Below are positions 15,467-24,711 of a stretch of DNA of 32,256 nucleotides, piece by piece; positions within the stretch are counted from its first letter, which is position 1, and each line of letters starts with the position of its first letter. This DNA comes from an uncultured Lachnospiraceae bacterium (GTDB lineage: Bacteria > Bacillota > Clostridia > Lachnospirales > Lachnospiraceae). The position numbers and the translations under genes were made by a program. The notes beneath the pieces were generated by a model. The model did not search any database. It was not told the origin of the DNA and saw only the letters and a program-made list of their open reading frames with translations. Location of the stretch: positions 1 to 32,256 of the forward strand of contig CAMNRH010000030.1 in the NCBI GenBank assembly GCA_946552115.1, given 5' to 3'.

Positions 15467-16392
15467 AGTTGCAGCTCCTTTCCCTGCCAGATGTCATGCT
15501 TTTTGAGATAGGCGTTAAATTGGTTCAGAACCTGACGTTTATTGCCACTCCATACAGGTTCGATAAGAAGAGCCTTTGGTCCGTCCCCGGTAAGCCGGTG
15601 AATGACAATGTCCGGTCTTAAGCCGGTAATGCATTTTCCAAGAAGTGAAAAGTATTCCTCCATAGACAGGACGGGAAACGGATTTGTACAGTAGAGTTCG
15701 GCGAGGTCGGTTCCCTTAAGGATATGAAGAAGCTGAAGCTTGATTCCCTGAATGTCCGTCCGGTTCAGATAATGAATCGTTTCCAGTATCATGCCGGCGT
15801 CCTCTCCCGGAAGTCCGAGAATGACATGAGTGATTACCGGAATACCGGCTTTTCTAAGAGAAGCCTCCGCCTGCTCAAATACAGAAAGGGGATAGCCTCT
15901 CCGAATGAGCCGCGCGGTGCTTTCATGGATGGTTTGAAGTCCCAGCTCGACCCATACCGGTTTTATTTGATTTAACTCCTGCAAGAGCACAAGGACATCC
16001 TCATCCAGGCAATCCGGTCTGGTGGCAATGGACAGGACAGACACATCCGGATGCAAAAGGGCTTCCGTGAAAATACGTCTCAGATAAGCGACGGGCGCGT
16101 AGGTATTTGTATATGCCTGAAAATAGGCGATGTAGGAATCTCCCTTATATTTTTGCCTGACAAGCCGTTTTCCCTCTTCAATCTGCTCCTTAATAGGAAG
16201 AGAAGCCGCCGGCGCAAAATCTCCGGAGCCGCCCTGACTGCAGAAAATACATCCCCGCGTCCCCAGCGTACCGTCGCGGTTTGGACAGGTCATGCCGCCG
16301 TTTAAGGATATTTTATACAGCTTTTTGCCATAGGTTTGCTTTAGATAATAATCTAAAGAATAATAACGTTTTTCACCCCAGCGCATCGTCAT
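15463..16392 (-). CDS. Radical SAM protein, TIGR01212/YhcC family
   Basis: This radical SAM protein (309 aa from ATG 16392) begins MRWGEKRYYSLDYYLKQTYG, typical of the YhcC family. The cluster cysteines are Cys36, Cys48 and Cys51 in a Cx11Cx2C arrangement (CPNRDG then CIFC), and QAYTNTYAP and an LGLQT strand follow. The family's substrate is not established; similarity to the Elp3/MiaB-type fold suggests tRNA or protein modification. An in-frame GTG at 16413 would add 7 residues; the ATG fits family alignments better. It heads the minus-strand operon with DUF4364 and the chromate transporters, and is divergent from the M16C protease. Confidence 0.85.
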   Translation of the reverse strand: MTMRWGEKRYYSLDYYLKQTYGKKLYKISLNGGMTCPNRDGTLGTRGCIFCSQGGSGDFAPAASLPIKEQIEEGKRLVRQKYKGDSYIAYFQAYTNTYAPVAYLRRIFTEALLHPDVSVLSIATRPDCLDEDVLVLLQELNQIKPVWVELGLQTIHESTARLIRRGYPLSVFEQAEASLRKAGIPVITHVILGLPGEDAGMILETIHYLNRTDIQGIKLQLLHILKGTDLAELYCTNPFPVLSMEEYFSLLGKCITGLRPDIVIHRLTGDGPKALLIEPVWSGNKRQVLNQFNAYLKKHDIWQGKELQL

Positions 16393-16488
16393 AGCAGAAA
16401 ATCCCCGTATCACTAAAACTCATTGCCTATTATCATATCATTCATAGAGAAGCAAATCAAGTTTCAGGGTATAATTTTCTATTCCCAC

Positions 16489-16517
16489 TTGTAGACTTTG
16501 GGAAAATTGGATAAAAT
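16489..16517 (+). promoter_or_regulatory. Promoter of the M16C protease/era unit
   Basis: TTGTAG (16489-16494) and TAAAAT (16512-16517) are separated by 17 bp, about 50 bp upstream of the protease start codon. This lies in the divergent gap between the radical SAM gene and the protease. Confidence 0.6.
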
Positions 16518-16565
16518 AGGAACATAGTTTAAAAAATGGCTGAAAGGAGCAGATAAAAGACGCAT

Positions 16566-19487
16566 ATGAGTATCAAGGATTTAACGACCTATGAATTAGT
16601 GAAACAGGAAAATTTAATTGGAATACATTCCGCAGGATATTTACTGAGACATAAAAAAAGCGGCGCCCGCGTGCTGCTTGTAGAAAATGATGATAATAAT
16701 AAGGTGTTCAGCATCGGATTCAGAACCCCGCCCTCTGACAGTACCGGGGTTCCGCATATTATGGAGCATTCCGTTTTGTGCGGTTCGAAAAACTTTCCTG
16801 CTAAGGATCCGTTCGTAGAGCTGGTAAAGGGGTCCCTTAATACATTTTTGAACGCGATGACCTATCCGGATAAAACCGTGTATCCGGTGGCAAGCTGTAA
16901 TGATAAAGACTTTAAAAATCTGATGCATGTGTATATGGACGCGGTGCTTTATCCGAATATATATGCTCATGAGGAGATTTTCCGTCAGGAGGGCTGGAGC
17001 TATCAGTTAGAGAATGAGGAGGACGGGCTGTCCTATAACGGCGTTGTATATAATGAGATGAAAGGGGCTTTTTCTTCTCCCGAGGGTGTGCTTGACAGAG
17101 TAATTTTAAATACCCTCTTTCCGGATACGGCTTATGCATACGAATCCGGCGGAGATCCGGATGAAATTCCGAAGCTTACGTATGAGCAGTTTTTAGATTT
17201 CCACAGAACCTATTACCATCCGTCCAACAGCTATATTTATCTGTACGGAGATATGGATATGGAGGAACGCCTTATATGGCTTGATAAGGAATATTTGAGT
17301 CATTTTGACTTAAAAGAAGTGGATTCCCGGATTCGGTACCAGGAACCGTTTGAGAGGATGAAAGAGCGCACGATTCCTTATTCGATTGCAAGTGAGGAAT
17401 CGGAAGAGGAAAATACGTACCTTTCTTATAATAAGGTCATTGGCACAAGTCTTGACAGGGAGCTGTACCTTGCTTTTCAGATTTTGGACTATGCGCTTCT
17501 TTCCGCGCCGGGTGCGCCGCTTAAGAAAGAGCTGACAGATGCGGGAATCGGAAAGGACATTATGGGTTCCTATGATAATGGGATTTATCAGCCGATTTTT
17601 TCGGTTATTTCGAAAAATGCCGGGGAGGAGCAAAAGGAGGCTTTTGTGAAGCTGATTGAGAGGGTTCTTACAGACCTTGCGGAGAAAGGCGTAGATAAGA
17701 AAGCGCTTGAGGCAGGCATCAACTATCACGAGTTCCGTTACAGGGAGGCAGACTTTGGAAACTATCCTAAGGGCTTAATGTACGGTCTTCAGATGATGGA
17801 CAGCTGGCTTTATGATGAAGAGGAACCTTTTATGCATGTAGAGGCGCTTAAAACCTTTGAATATTTGAAAAAACAGGTGGGCACAGGGTACTATGAGGAA
17901 TTAATACGGAAATATCTGCTCGAAAATACACATGGCGCCGTTGTTGTCGTAAAGCCCGAAAAGGGACGTACGGCACGCCTTGATGCGAAGCTTGATAAAA
18001 AGCTTCAGGAATATAAGGAGAGCTTGAGTAAGGAAGAAGTGGAGGCGTTAGTGTCCCGCACGAGGCAGCTTACGGAATATCAGTCAGAGCCGGAGAGCGA
18101 GGAGGCTTTAAATCGGATTCCGGTATTAAAAAGAGAGGATATTTCCCGTGAGATTACTCCGTTCTTCAATGAGGAAATGACGCTTTCAGGAATTCCGGTT
18201 GTCTTTCATGAGGTTGAGACAAACGGAATCGGATATGTGGACGTTATGTTTGACTTATCGGGGATACCTGCGGAGGATTTGCCCTATGTGGGAATTCTGC
18301 AGTCGGTGCTTGGAATTATTGATACGGAGAGTTACGAATACGGAGAACTTTTTAATGAAATTAACGTGCATACAGGCGGAATCGGAACATCCCTGGAGCT
18401 TTATAATAATGTAACAAAGGTGCGCGAAAAGGAATTTAAGGCAACCTTTGAGATAAAAGGGAAAGCGCTTTATCCAAAGCTTTCAAAAACCTTTGAGATG
18501 ATGGGAGAGATATTATCGGCGTCAAAGCTGTCCGATACAAAGCGGGTGAAAGAGATACTGGATATGTTAAAATCAAGGCTTCTTATGAAATTCCAGTCCT
18601 CCGGCCACACGACCGCGGCGCTTCGCGCCCTCGCTTATGCTTCGCCGTCCGCGAAGCTTAAGGATATGACAAACGGAATCGCTTTTTATGAAAAGGTAGC
18701 AGAGCTTGCAGATAATTACGATAAATATAAGGAAGAGCTTGCAGGGAAGCTTTCCGGGCTTTCCCGCGCAATTTTCCGGCCGGACAATATGATGCTCAGC
18801 TATACGGCGGCAAGAGAAGGACTTGACGGGATGGAGGAATTGCTTGACGGACTTAAGGGCAGGCTTTATACCGGGACTGTGCCGGATACTCCGTGCGTGA
18901 TTCACTGTGAAAAGAAAAATGAAGGGTTTAAAACGGCGTCTAAGGTGCAGTATGTTGCCCGCACCGGTAATTTTATTGACAACGGGGCGGCTTATACGGG
19001 AGCACTGCATATTTTAAAGGTTATTTTAAGCTACGATTATCTGTGGCAGAATATCCGGGTAAAAGGCGGCGCATACGGCTGTATGAGTAATTTTACAAGA
19101 ATCGGGGACGGCTATTTCGTATCCTACAGAGACCCGAATCTTAAGCGTACGAACGAGGTATATGAAGGTGTCGTAGAATATCTTAAAAACTTTACGGTCA
19201 GTGACAGGGATATGACCAAATATATCATCGGAACGATGAGCAATATCGACCAGCCGTTAACGCCGTCTGCAAAGGGAGAGCGCTCCATGAATCTTTATAT
19301 GAATCAGGTAAGCGCCGAGATGCTCCGTGAGGAGAGAAATCAGATATTGGACGCGACGCAGGAGGATATCAGAAGCCTTTCCCGTGTGGCAGAGGCCGTA
19401 TTAAAGGCGAACCAGTTTTGTGTGATCGGCAGCGAGGAGAAGATAGAAGAGGACAGAGATTTATTTGAAACCGTGACAAAATTTTAA
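16566..19487 (+). CDS. M16C insulinase-family metalloprotease, presequence-protease-like
   Basis: This 973-aa zinc protease has the inverted HxxEH motif HIMEH (His64, Glu67, His68) and the third ligand Glu164 in YNEMKGAF. Conserved NTFLNAMTYPDKTVYPVAS (about 92-110) and four M16 repeats in one chain are typical of PreP/Cym1-type M16C enzymes, which degrade short unstructured peptides inside a closed chamber. There is no signal peptide, so it is probably cytosolic. AGGAG lies about 16 nt before the ATG, rather far; no better start is visible. It is followed after 12 nt by era. Confidence 0.92.
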   Translation: MSIKDLTTYELVKQENLIGIHSAGYLLRHKKSGARVLLVENDDNNKVFSIGFRTPPSDSTGVPHIMEHSVLCGSKNFPAKDPFVELVKGSLNTFLNAMTYPDKTVYPVASCNDKDFKNLMHVYMDAVLYPNIYAHEEIFRQEGWSYQLENEEDGLSYNGVVYNEMKGAFSSPEGVLDRVILNTLFPDTAYAYESGGDPDEIPKLTYEQFLDFHRTYYHPSNSYIYLYGDMDMEERLIWLDKEYLSHFDLKEVDSRIRYQEPFERMKERTIPYSIASEESEEENTYLSYNKVIGTSLDRELYLAFQILDYALLSAPGAPLKKELTDAGIGKDIMGSYDNGIYQPIFSVISKNAGEEQKEAFVKLIERVLTDLAEKGVDKKALEAGINYHEFRYREADFGNYPKGLMYGLQMMDSWLYDEEEPFMHVEALKTFEYLKKQVGTGYYEELIRKYLLENTHGAVVVVKPEKGRTARLDAKLDKKLQEYKESLSKEEVEALVSRTRQLTEYQSEPESEEALNRIPVLKREDISREITPFFNEEMTLSGIPVVFHEVETNGIGYVDVMFDLSGIPAEDLPYVGILQSVLGIIDTESYEYGELFNEINVHTGGIGTSLELYNNVTKVREKEFKATFEIKGKALYPKLSKTFEMMGEILSASKLSDTKRVKEILDMLKSRLLMKFQSSGHTTAALRALAYASPSAKLKDMTNGIAFYEKVAELADNYDKYKEELAGKLSGLSRAIFRPDNMMLSYTAAREGLDGMEELLDGLKGRLYTGTVPDTPCVIHCEKKNEGFKTASKVQYVARTGNFIDNGAAYTGALHILKVILSYDYLWQNIRVKGGAYGCMSNFTRIGDGYFVSYRDPNLKRTNEVYEGVVEYLKNFTVSDRDMTKYIIGTMSNIDQPLTPSAKGERSMNLYMNQVSAEMLREERNQILDATQEDIRSLSRVAEAVLKANQFCVIGSEEKIEEDRDLFETVTKF

Positions 19488-19499
19488 TGAGGTGAAAAA

Positions 19500-20393
19500 T
19501 TGGAAAATTATAAATCAGGCTTTGTGACGCTCATCGGCCGTCCGAATGTGGGAAAATCTACTCTCATGAATTATCTTATCGGACAGAAAATAGCTATTAC
19601 CTCGAATAAGCCGCAGACGACCCGAAACCGCATTCAGACCGTCCTTACGACAAAAGAGGGGCAGATTATATTTGTAGATACCCCCGGTATTCATAAAGCG
19701 AAAAATAAGCTGGGCGAGTATATGGTAAACGTTGCGGAAAAGACACTGAAGGAAGTAGACGTGGTGCTCTGGCTTGTGGAGCCGACTACCTTTATCGGCG
19801 CGGGGGAAAAGCACATTGCAGGGCAGCTCGAAAGAATTCAGACGCCGGTAATTCTCGTAATTAATAAAACGGACAGTGTAAAAAAAGAGGATGTGCTTTT
19901 ATCGATTGCGGCGTATAAGGAAGTGTGCGGCTTTGCGGAGATTGTACCGGTATCAGCCAGAAACGGCGATAATACGGAGGAACTTCTTAAAGTGATTATG
20001 AAATATTTGCCCTACGGCCCTCAGTTTTATGATGAGGAGACCATTACAGACCAGCCGGAGCGGCAGATTGTAGCAGAGCTTATCAGAGAAAAGGCGCTTC
20101 ATTCTCTGAATGAAGAGATTCCCCACGGGATTGCGGTTGCTATTGACAGTATGAAGCTGAAAAATAAGGTGATGCATATTGATGCGACGATTATCTGCGA
20201 ACGTGATTCACACAAGGGGATAATTATTGGAAAACAAGGAAATATGTTGAAAAAAATCGGAAGCACTGCCCGGTATGAAATTGAGAAAATGCTGGATGTC
20301 CAGGTAAATCTTAAGCTTTGGGTAAAAGTGAAAAAGGATTGGAGAGACAGTGAATTTTTGATGAAAAATTTTGGATACCGGGAAGAAGAATAA
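19500..20393 (+). CDS. era: GTPase Era
   Basis: This 297-aa GTPase has GRPNVGKS (13-20), DTPG (60-63) and NKTD (122-125), followed by a C-terminal KH domain with GKQG at 244-247. Era binds the 3' end of 16S rRNA and is needed for 30S maturation. The start is TTG, 5 nt after GAGGTG, with homology beginning immediately, so the non-ATG start is well supported. It lies in the conserved era-yqzL-recO order. Confidence 0.97.
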   Translation: MENYKSGFVTLIGRPNVGKSTLMNYLIGQKIAITSNKPQTTRNRIQTVLTTKEGQIIFVDTPGIHKAKNKLGEYMVNVAEKTLKEVDVVLWLVEPTTFIGAGEKHIAGQLERIQTPVILVINKTDSVKKEDVLLSIAAYKEVCGFAEIVPVSARNGDNTEELLKVIMKYLPYGPQFYDEETITDQPERQIVAELIREKALHSLNEEIPHGIAVAIDSMKLKNKVMHIDATIICERDSHKGIIIGKQGNMLKKIGSTARYEIEKMLDVQVNLKLWVKVKKDWRDSEFLMKNFGYREEE

Positions 20394-20446
20394 AAAGCAG
20401 GTACTATGGGAGAACCTAAAATTATAACAGACGATGAGGTGATCCT

Positions 20447-20623
20447 ATGGAAGAAAAGTACTGGAAGCAGTTTTTAAAGACAGGAAAGATTGCGGACTAT
20501 CTTTATTACAAAGGCATGCAGATATGCAGCCAGGTAATAGAAGTCTATGAAGGGGAAAGAGCCCATGAATCAGATTACAGTAACCGGCATGGTGCTGTCG
20601 GCGGCACCTGCCGGGGAGTATGA
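20447..20623 (+). CDS. yqzL: Small YqzL-like protein
   Basis: This 58-aa ORF has a strong GAGGTGAT site just upstream of its ATG. The first 25 residues (EKYWKQFLKTGKIADYLYYK) fit the short YqzL family, encoded between era and recO in many Firmicutes. The tail overlaps the recO start region by 59 nt in another frame, and family members are usually near 45-50 aa, so the C-terminal extension may be incidental. The function is unknown. It is easily missed because of its size and overlap. Confidence 0.7.
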   Translation: MEEKYWKQFLKTGKIADYLYYKGMQICSQVIEVYEGERAHESDYSNRHGAVGGTCRGV

Positions 20624-21311
20624 CAAGCGGGTTGTGATTGTCACAAAGGAGCGCGGAAAGATTGCGGCATTTGCCAGGGGTGCAAGAAAGCCGAACAGCG
20701 CACTTCTGGGAGTGACGAATCCATTTTCATTCGGAGTATTTAAAGTTTATGAGGGGCGGACATCCTATACGTTGATGTCGGCCTCTATTTCCAATTATTT
20801 TTCTGAGCTGCGCGGGGATATGGAGGGAACCTGTTACGGTTTTTATTTTATGGAGCTTGCGAATTATTACGCGAGAGAAGCAAATGATGAGACCGAGCTT
20901 TTAAAGCTTTTGTACCAGACACTGCGCGCACTTGTGAGCCCGAAGATTCCGAACCGGCTTGTACGCTGCATCTATGAGCTTAAGAGTATCAGCATTAACG
21001 GAGAAGGGCCGCAGGTGTTCGAGTGCGTCAGATGCGGCGACAGGAAAAAAGAAAAGCTTTTCAGCGTAAAGGGAGGCGGACTTGTATGTGAAGCCTGTAT
21101 ATCAAAGGCACCGGATGCCGTCAGGCTTCTCACGTCAACGATCTATACGCTTCAGTATATTGTTTCCTCAAGGGTCGAGAAGCTATATAGCTTTACCGTA
21201 ACAGAGGAGGTTTTAGATGAGCTTGCGGAGCTTGTAAAGGAATACCGTGAATTACATATAGAGAAGAGCTTTAAATCATTAGAGATACTGGAGACGATTG
21301 TAGGAGTCTGA
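20565..21311 (+). CDS. recO: DNA repair protein RecO
   Basis: This 248-aa recombination mediator has an N-terminal OB fold (about 1-80: TVTGMVLSAAP, DKRVVIVTKERGKIAAFARGARKP), a helical domain and a zinc site with Cys154, Cys157, Cys175 and Cys178. RecO helps load RecA on SSB-coated single strands in the RecFOR pathway. I chose ATG 20565, preceded by AGGGGAAAG, because the family begins there; an upstream in-frame ATG at 20547 would add 6 residues. It overlaps the yqzL-like ORF. Confidence 0.93.
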   Translation: MNQITVTGMVLSAAPAGEYDKRVVIVTKERGKIAAFARGARKPNSALLGVTNPFSFGVFKVYEGRTSYTLMSASISNYFSELRGDMEGTCYGFYFMELANYYAREANDETELLKLLYQTLRALVSPKIPNRLVRCIYELKSISINGEGPQVFECVRCGDRKKEKLFSVKGGGLVCEACISKAPDAVRLLTSTIYTLQYIVSSRVEKLYSFTVTEEVLDELAELVKEYRELHIEKSFKSLEILETIVGV

Positions 21312-21388
21312 TCGCTGTAACAGTGCCGTTTTGTGCCAGGATTTTTACCGCAGGCTGTCAATTAAGGGGGATAATTACACAATCAGGC

Positions 21389-21417
21389 TTGCAAAGAGAC
21401 AAAACGCAAGGTATAAT
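21389..21417 (+). promoter_or_regulatory. Promoter of glyQS
   Basis: TTGCAA (21389-21394) and a perfect TATAAT (21412-21417) are separated by 17 bp. The leader to the ATG is only about 30 nt, too short for a glycine T-box. Confidence 0.75.
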
Positions 21418-21453
21418 AACTAACATTACAGATAGAAGGAGTGTAAGAGGAAT

Positions 21454-22845
21454 ATGGTAGAGAAGACAATGGATAAGATTGTGGCATTGGCAAAGTCGAG
21501 AGGGTTTGTATATCCGGGCTCCGAGATTTACGGCGGTCTTGCGAATACATGGGATTACGGCAATCTCGGCGTGGAGCTTAAAAACAATGTGAAAAAAGCA
21601 TGGTGGCAGAAATTTGTGCAGGAGTCTCCTTACAATGTCGGCGTGGACTGTGCAATTCTCATGAACCCGCAGACATGGGTGGCAAGCGGACACCTCGGCG
21701 GTTTCAGCGATCCTCTTATGGATTGTAAGGAATGTCATGAGCGTTTCCGCGCGGATAAAATAATTGAAGATTACGCAAAAGAGCATGGACTGGAGCTTGG
21801 TGATTCCATCGACGGCTGGAGCCATGAGAAGATGCAGAACTATATTGCAGAGCATGAGATTCCGTGTCCGACCTGCGGAAAGCACAATTTCACAGAGATT
21901 CGTGAGTTTAATCTGATGTTTAAGACCTTTCAGGGAGTTACAGAAGATGCAAAGAGTGTTGTATACCTACGTCCTGAGACGGCACAGGGAATTTTTGTAA
22001 ACTTTAAAAATGTACAGCGTACCTCAAGAAAGAAGATTCCGTTCGGCATCTGCCAGATTGGAAAGTCTTTTCGAAACGAGATTACACCAGGGAATTTTAC
22101 GTTCCGTACAAGAGAGTTTGAGCAGATGGAATTGGAATTTTTCTGTGAGCCGGGTACCGACCTTGAGTGGTTTGCTTATTGGAAGCAGTTCTGCCTTGAC
22201 TGGTTAAAGAAGCTTGGACTTTCCGGGGAGGAGGTTCGCTACCGCGACCACAGTCCGGAGGAATTAAGCCATTACAGCAAGGCGACGACAGACGTGGAAT
22301 TCCTGTTCCCGTTCGGATGGGGCGAGCTGTGGGGAATTGCAGACAGGACGGACTTCGATCTGACACAGCACCAGAATGTATCTAAGCAGGATATGTCTTA
22401 CTTTGACGATGAAAAGAAGACGAAATACGTTCCTTATGTCATAGAGCCGTCACTCGGCGCCGACCGTATGGTCCTTGCGTTCCTTTGCAGCGCATACGAT
22501 GAGGAAGAGCTGGAGGGCGGAGACGTAAGAACCGTGCTTCGTTTTCATCCGGCCCTTGCCCCGGTGAAAGTCGGTGTGCTTCCGCTTTCTAAGAAACTGA
22601 ATGAAGGTGCGGAGAAAGTATACGCGCAGCTCTCTAAGAAATATAACTGCGAATATGACGAACGCGGAAATATCGGTAAACGCTACCGCCGTCAGGACGA
22701 GATCGGAACCCCGTTCTGCGTAACCTATGATTTTGATTCAGAAGAGGATGGGGCAGTAACGGTGCGTGACCGTGATACGATGGAGCAGGAAAGAGTGAAA
22801 ATTGAAGATTTGGGCGCATATTTCGAAAAGAAATTTGAATGGTAA
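21454..22845 (+). CDS. glyQS: Glycyl-tRNA synthetase, dimeric single-chain type
   Basis: This 463-aa class II synthetase charges tRNA-Gly. It is the single-chain (alpha2) form found in Firmicutes and Archaea rather than the alpha2beta2 type. A Zn-type insertion has Cys91, Cys94, Cys138 and Cys141. Motif 2 is seen as IGKSFRNEI, motif 3 as [12 protein letters not shown], and a C-terminal anticodon-binding domain (about 360-455) is present. AGGAG and AGAGG lie upstream of the ATG. It has its own promoter and a strong terminator, so it is monocistronic. It sits near tdh-kbl, which produce glycine. The gene is also named glyS in some genomes. Confidence 0.97.
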   Translation: MVEKTMDKIVALAKSRGFVYPGSEIYGGLANTWDYGNLGVELKNNVKKAWWQKFVQESPYNVGVDCAILMNPQTWVASGHLGGFSDPLMDCKECHERFRADKIIEDYAKEHGLELGDSIDGWSHEKMQNYIAEHEIPCPTCGKHNFTEIREFNLMFKTFQGVTEDAKSVVYLRPETAQGIFVNFKNVQRTSRKKIPFGICQIGKSFRNEITPGNFTFRTREFEQMELEFFCEPGTDLEWFAYWKQFCLDWLKKLGLSGEEVRYRDHSPEELSHYSKATTDVEFLFPFGWGELWGIADRTDFDLTQHQNVSKQDMSYFDDEKKTKYVPYVIEPSLGADRMVLAFLCSAYDEEELEGGDVRTVLRFHPALAPVKVGVLPLSKKLNEGAEKVYAQLSKKYNCEYDERGNIGKRYRRQDEIGTPFCVTYDFDSEEDGAVTVRDRDTMEQERVKIEDLGAYFEKKFEW

Positions 22846-22891
22846 AATGAAATAATATTGTTATAACGGGATAAAACCTATATAATCAGGC

Positions 22892-22931
22892 AAAATGAGC
22901 GGAGCGGTACGCTTCGTTCATTTTGTTTTTT
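22892..22931 (+). terminator. Terminator of glyQS
   Basis: A 15-bp stem (22892-22906 with 22910-22924, two G-U pairs) has a 3-nt loop and is followed by GTTTTTTT. It is a clear Rho-independent terminator 46 nt after the stop codon. Confidence 0.88.
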
Positions 22932-22936
22932 TATTT

Positions 22937-23005
22937 AGAGAGAATACTGTTTTGAAAAACTATCCTCTTTACCGCCCGAAGTACATATTAGGAAAGTTTG
23001 ATTAG
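22937..23005 (+). pseudogene. Remnant of a cysteine-rich KTR-type protein (copy 1)
   Basis: The frame reads RENTVLKNYPLYRPKYILG and then a stop. It matches the C-terminal half of the intact-looking core in copy 2 (REDTVLKNYPLYCPKCKQE), but both zinc-type cysteines are changed (to Arg and Tyr) and there is no start codon. Such small CxxC proteins are typical cargo of conjugative elements in Clostridia. Confidence 0.6.
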
Positions 23006-23026
23006 CTTATAAGCTATAAATCAATC

Positions 23027-23373
23027 ATGCTACGGAGCGTTGCCTTTGTAATAGAAAAGTATCCAAATGCCGAAATACATGGTCTCTTAGCGAAGCAGAT
23101 ACTCACCAAAGGGGAGAAAATCATGGATAATGCAGTAGGTTTTTTAACAGATGCACCATTTGGAATACCGGAAATTCTTAACAGTATCAAAATATAGACA
23201 AAGAATTCTATCTTGTCAATCAATCAGACAAGAAATTTTTTGTAATCGTGACTGATGAATTTATTGAAAGCAGGCAGCTTGCCGAAAAGATTACGGATAA
23301 AAAGTTTCCGATTGGAAATTTTTCACTTGTTGACTGTGGTATCATTTCTGATTTTGAGGGTATTAAAAAATGA
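23027..23373 (+). pseudogene. Frameshifted small gene of unknown function
   Basis: Two consecutive frames look coding. The first runs from 23027 and includes an internal ATG at 23123 with GGGGAG 6 nt upstream (MDNAVGFLTDAPFGIPEIL); it stops at 23197. The second continues from there in another frame (DKEFYLVNQSDKKFFVIVTD to SDFEGIKK) and stops at 23373. A single frameshift near 23,195 would join them into one protein. I do not recognise the family. It lies between two KTR-type remnants in a stretch that looks like a decayed mobile insertion. Confidence 0.45.
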
Positions 23374-23397
23374 TAACTAATCATAAAAAGCCATACA

Positions 23398-23552
23398 ATG
23401 TGGAATGAATACGTTACCCTGTCTGCGAAGCTAAAACCCGTGACAGAATTAGGGAAGATACCGTTTTAAAAAATTATCCTCTCTATTGCCCGAAGTGCAA
23501 GCAGGAAACTTGTCACAAATTCCGTTGTATCTGCCGTAAGAGAGTGTTATAA
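23398..23552 (+). pseudogene. Remnant of a cysteine-rich KTR-type protein (copy 2)
   Basis: From 23409 the frame reads RYPVCEAKTRDRIREDTVLK, then YPLYCPKCKQE, keeping a PVC...KTR and a CPKC pair, and ends at 23552. The probable N-terminus (MWNEYV at 23398) is in another frame, so a frameshift near 23,411 breaks the gene. The KTR family consists of small predicted zinc-binding proteins of integrative elements. The end of this remnant contains the tdh promoter. Confidence 0.6.
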
Positions 23553-23553
23553 T
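23525..23553 (+). promoter_or_regulatory. Promoter of tdh-kbl
   Basis: TTGTAT (23525-23530) and a perfect TATAAT (23548-23553) are separated by 17 bp, about 60 bp before the tdh start. It lies within the 3' end of the KTR remnant. Confidence 0.7.
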
Positions 23554-23612
23554 GATTTTGTCATGTACAAATCATCTGTTAAGACGGATAGAAATGGGAG
23601 GATTTTTTAAGC

Positions 23613-24674
23613 ATGAGTGAGAAAAACGATAATTTCATGTGGGCGCTTGTAAAAGAGAAACCAGAGGAAGGCCTGTGGATGAAACGCGTGCCGATACCGA
23701 AAGTAGGGCCGAACGATGTGAAGATTAAGATTCATAAAACTGCTATCTGCGGTACGGACGTGCATATTTATCAGTGGAATGACTGGGCGCAGCACACAAT
23801 TCCGATTGGTCTGACAGCGGGTCATGAGTATGTTGGGGAAGTCGTGGAAAAGGGCGAAGGAGTACGGGGCTTTCAGATTGGGGACCTGATATCAGGAGAA
23901 GGCCATATTACGTGCGGAAAATGCCGGAACTGTCTGGAGGGACACAAGGAGAACTGTAAGGACGCAAAGGGCGTAGGCGTCAACAGAAGCGGCGCATTTG
24001 CGGAATATCTTGTGATTCCGTCCTGTAACGTCTGGCCGTGCAATCCGGCGATTCCGGAAGAAATGTACGCGATTTTCGACCCCTTTGGAAATGCAACGCA
24101 TACAGCCCTCTCCTATGAGATGCTGGGAGAGGATGTGCTTGTGGCGGGCGCGGGTCCGATTGGCTGTATGGCGGCGGCGATTGCAAAGTTTTCCGGTGCA
24201 AGACACGTGGTTGTTACGGATATGAATCCTTATCGCCTTGAACTGGCAGAGAAGCTTGGTGCGACAAGAACCGTGAATCTGAAAGAGGAGAAGCTTGAGG
24301 AGGTTATGAGAGCGATCGGCATGACCGAGGGCTTTGACGTGGGCCTTGAGATGTCGGGTTCACAGGCAGGACTTCATCAGATGATTCATAATATGAAGCA
24401 CGGCGGTAATATTGCGCTTCTCGGACTGCAGAGGACGGACGCGACGGTAGATCTTGAAACGGTTATTTTTAACGGGCTCAATATCCGGGGGATTTACGGA
24501 AGAAAGGTATGGGATACATGGTATAAGATGTCTACAATGCTGCAGGCCGGATTAGACATTTCTCCGATAATTACCCATCATTTCGATATTAAGGATTATG
24601 AGAAAGGCTTTGAGGCCATGATTTCCGGACAGTCAGGAAAGGTCATTCTTGACTGGGCCCATATCAACGATTAA
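23613..24674 (+). CDS. tdh: L-threonine 3-dehydrogenase
   Basis: This 353-aa zinc-dependent medium-chain dehydrogenase oxidises L-threonine to 2-amino-3-oxobutyrate with NAD+. The catalytic zinc ligands are Cys46 ([13 protein letters not shown]) with His71 and Glu72 (GHEYVG). The structural zinc site has Cys101, Cys104, Cys107 and Cys115, and the Rossmann motif GAGPIG is at 179-184. The HIYQWNDW segment is characteristic of Tdh rather than other alcohol dehydrogenases, and the neighbouring kbl confirms the assignment. GGGAGG lies 11 nt before the ATG. It is first in a two-gene operon with its own promoter. Confidence 0.96.
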   Translation: MSEKNDNFMWALVKEKPEEGLWMKRVPIPKVGPNDVKIKIHKTAICGTDVHIYQWNDWAQHTIPIGLTAGHEYVGEVVEKGEGVRGFQIGDLISGEGHITCGKCRNCLEGHKENCKDAKGVGVNRSGAFAEYLVIPSCNVWPCNPAIPEEMYAIFDPFGNATHTALSYEMLGEDVLVAGAGPIGCMAAAIAKFSGARHVVVTDMNPYRLELAEKLGATRTVNLKEEKLEEVMRAIGMTEGFDVGLEMSGSQAGLHQMIHNMKHGGNIALLGLQRTDATVDLETVIFNGLNIRGIYGRKVWDTWYKMSTMLQAGLDISPIITHHFDIKDYEKGFEAMISGQSGKVILDWAHIND

Positions 24675-24711
24675 TGGTATAGATAAAATAAGAAAGAGAG
24701 ATAATAAGAGA

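Noticed and set aside
21312-21453. Possible glycine T-box ahead of glyQS
   Set aside because: The promoter leaves a leader of only about 30 nt and no T-box or antiterminator is visible.
24649-24711. Upstream start for kbl
   Set aside because: It would overlap tdh and add residues not found in the family; the ATG at 24712 matches the family start.
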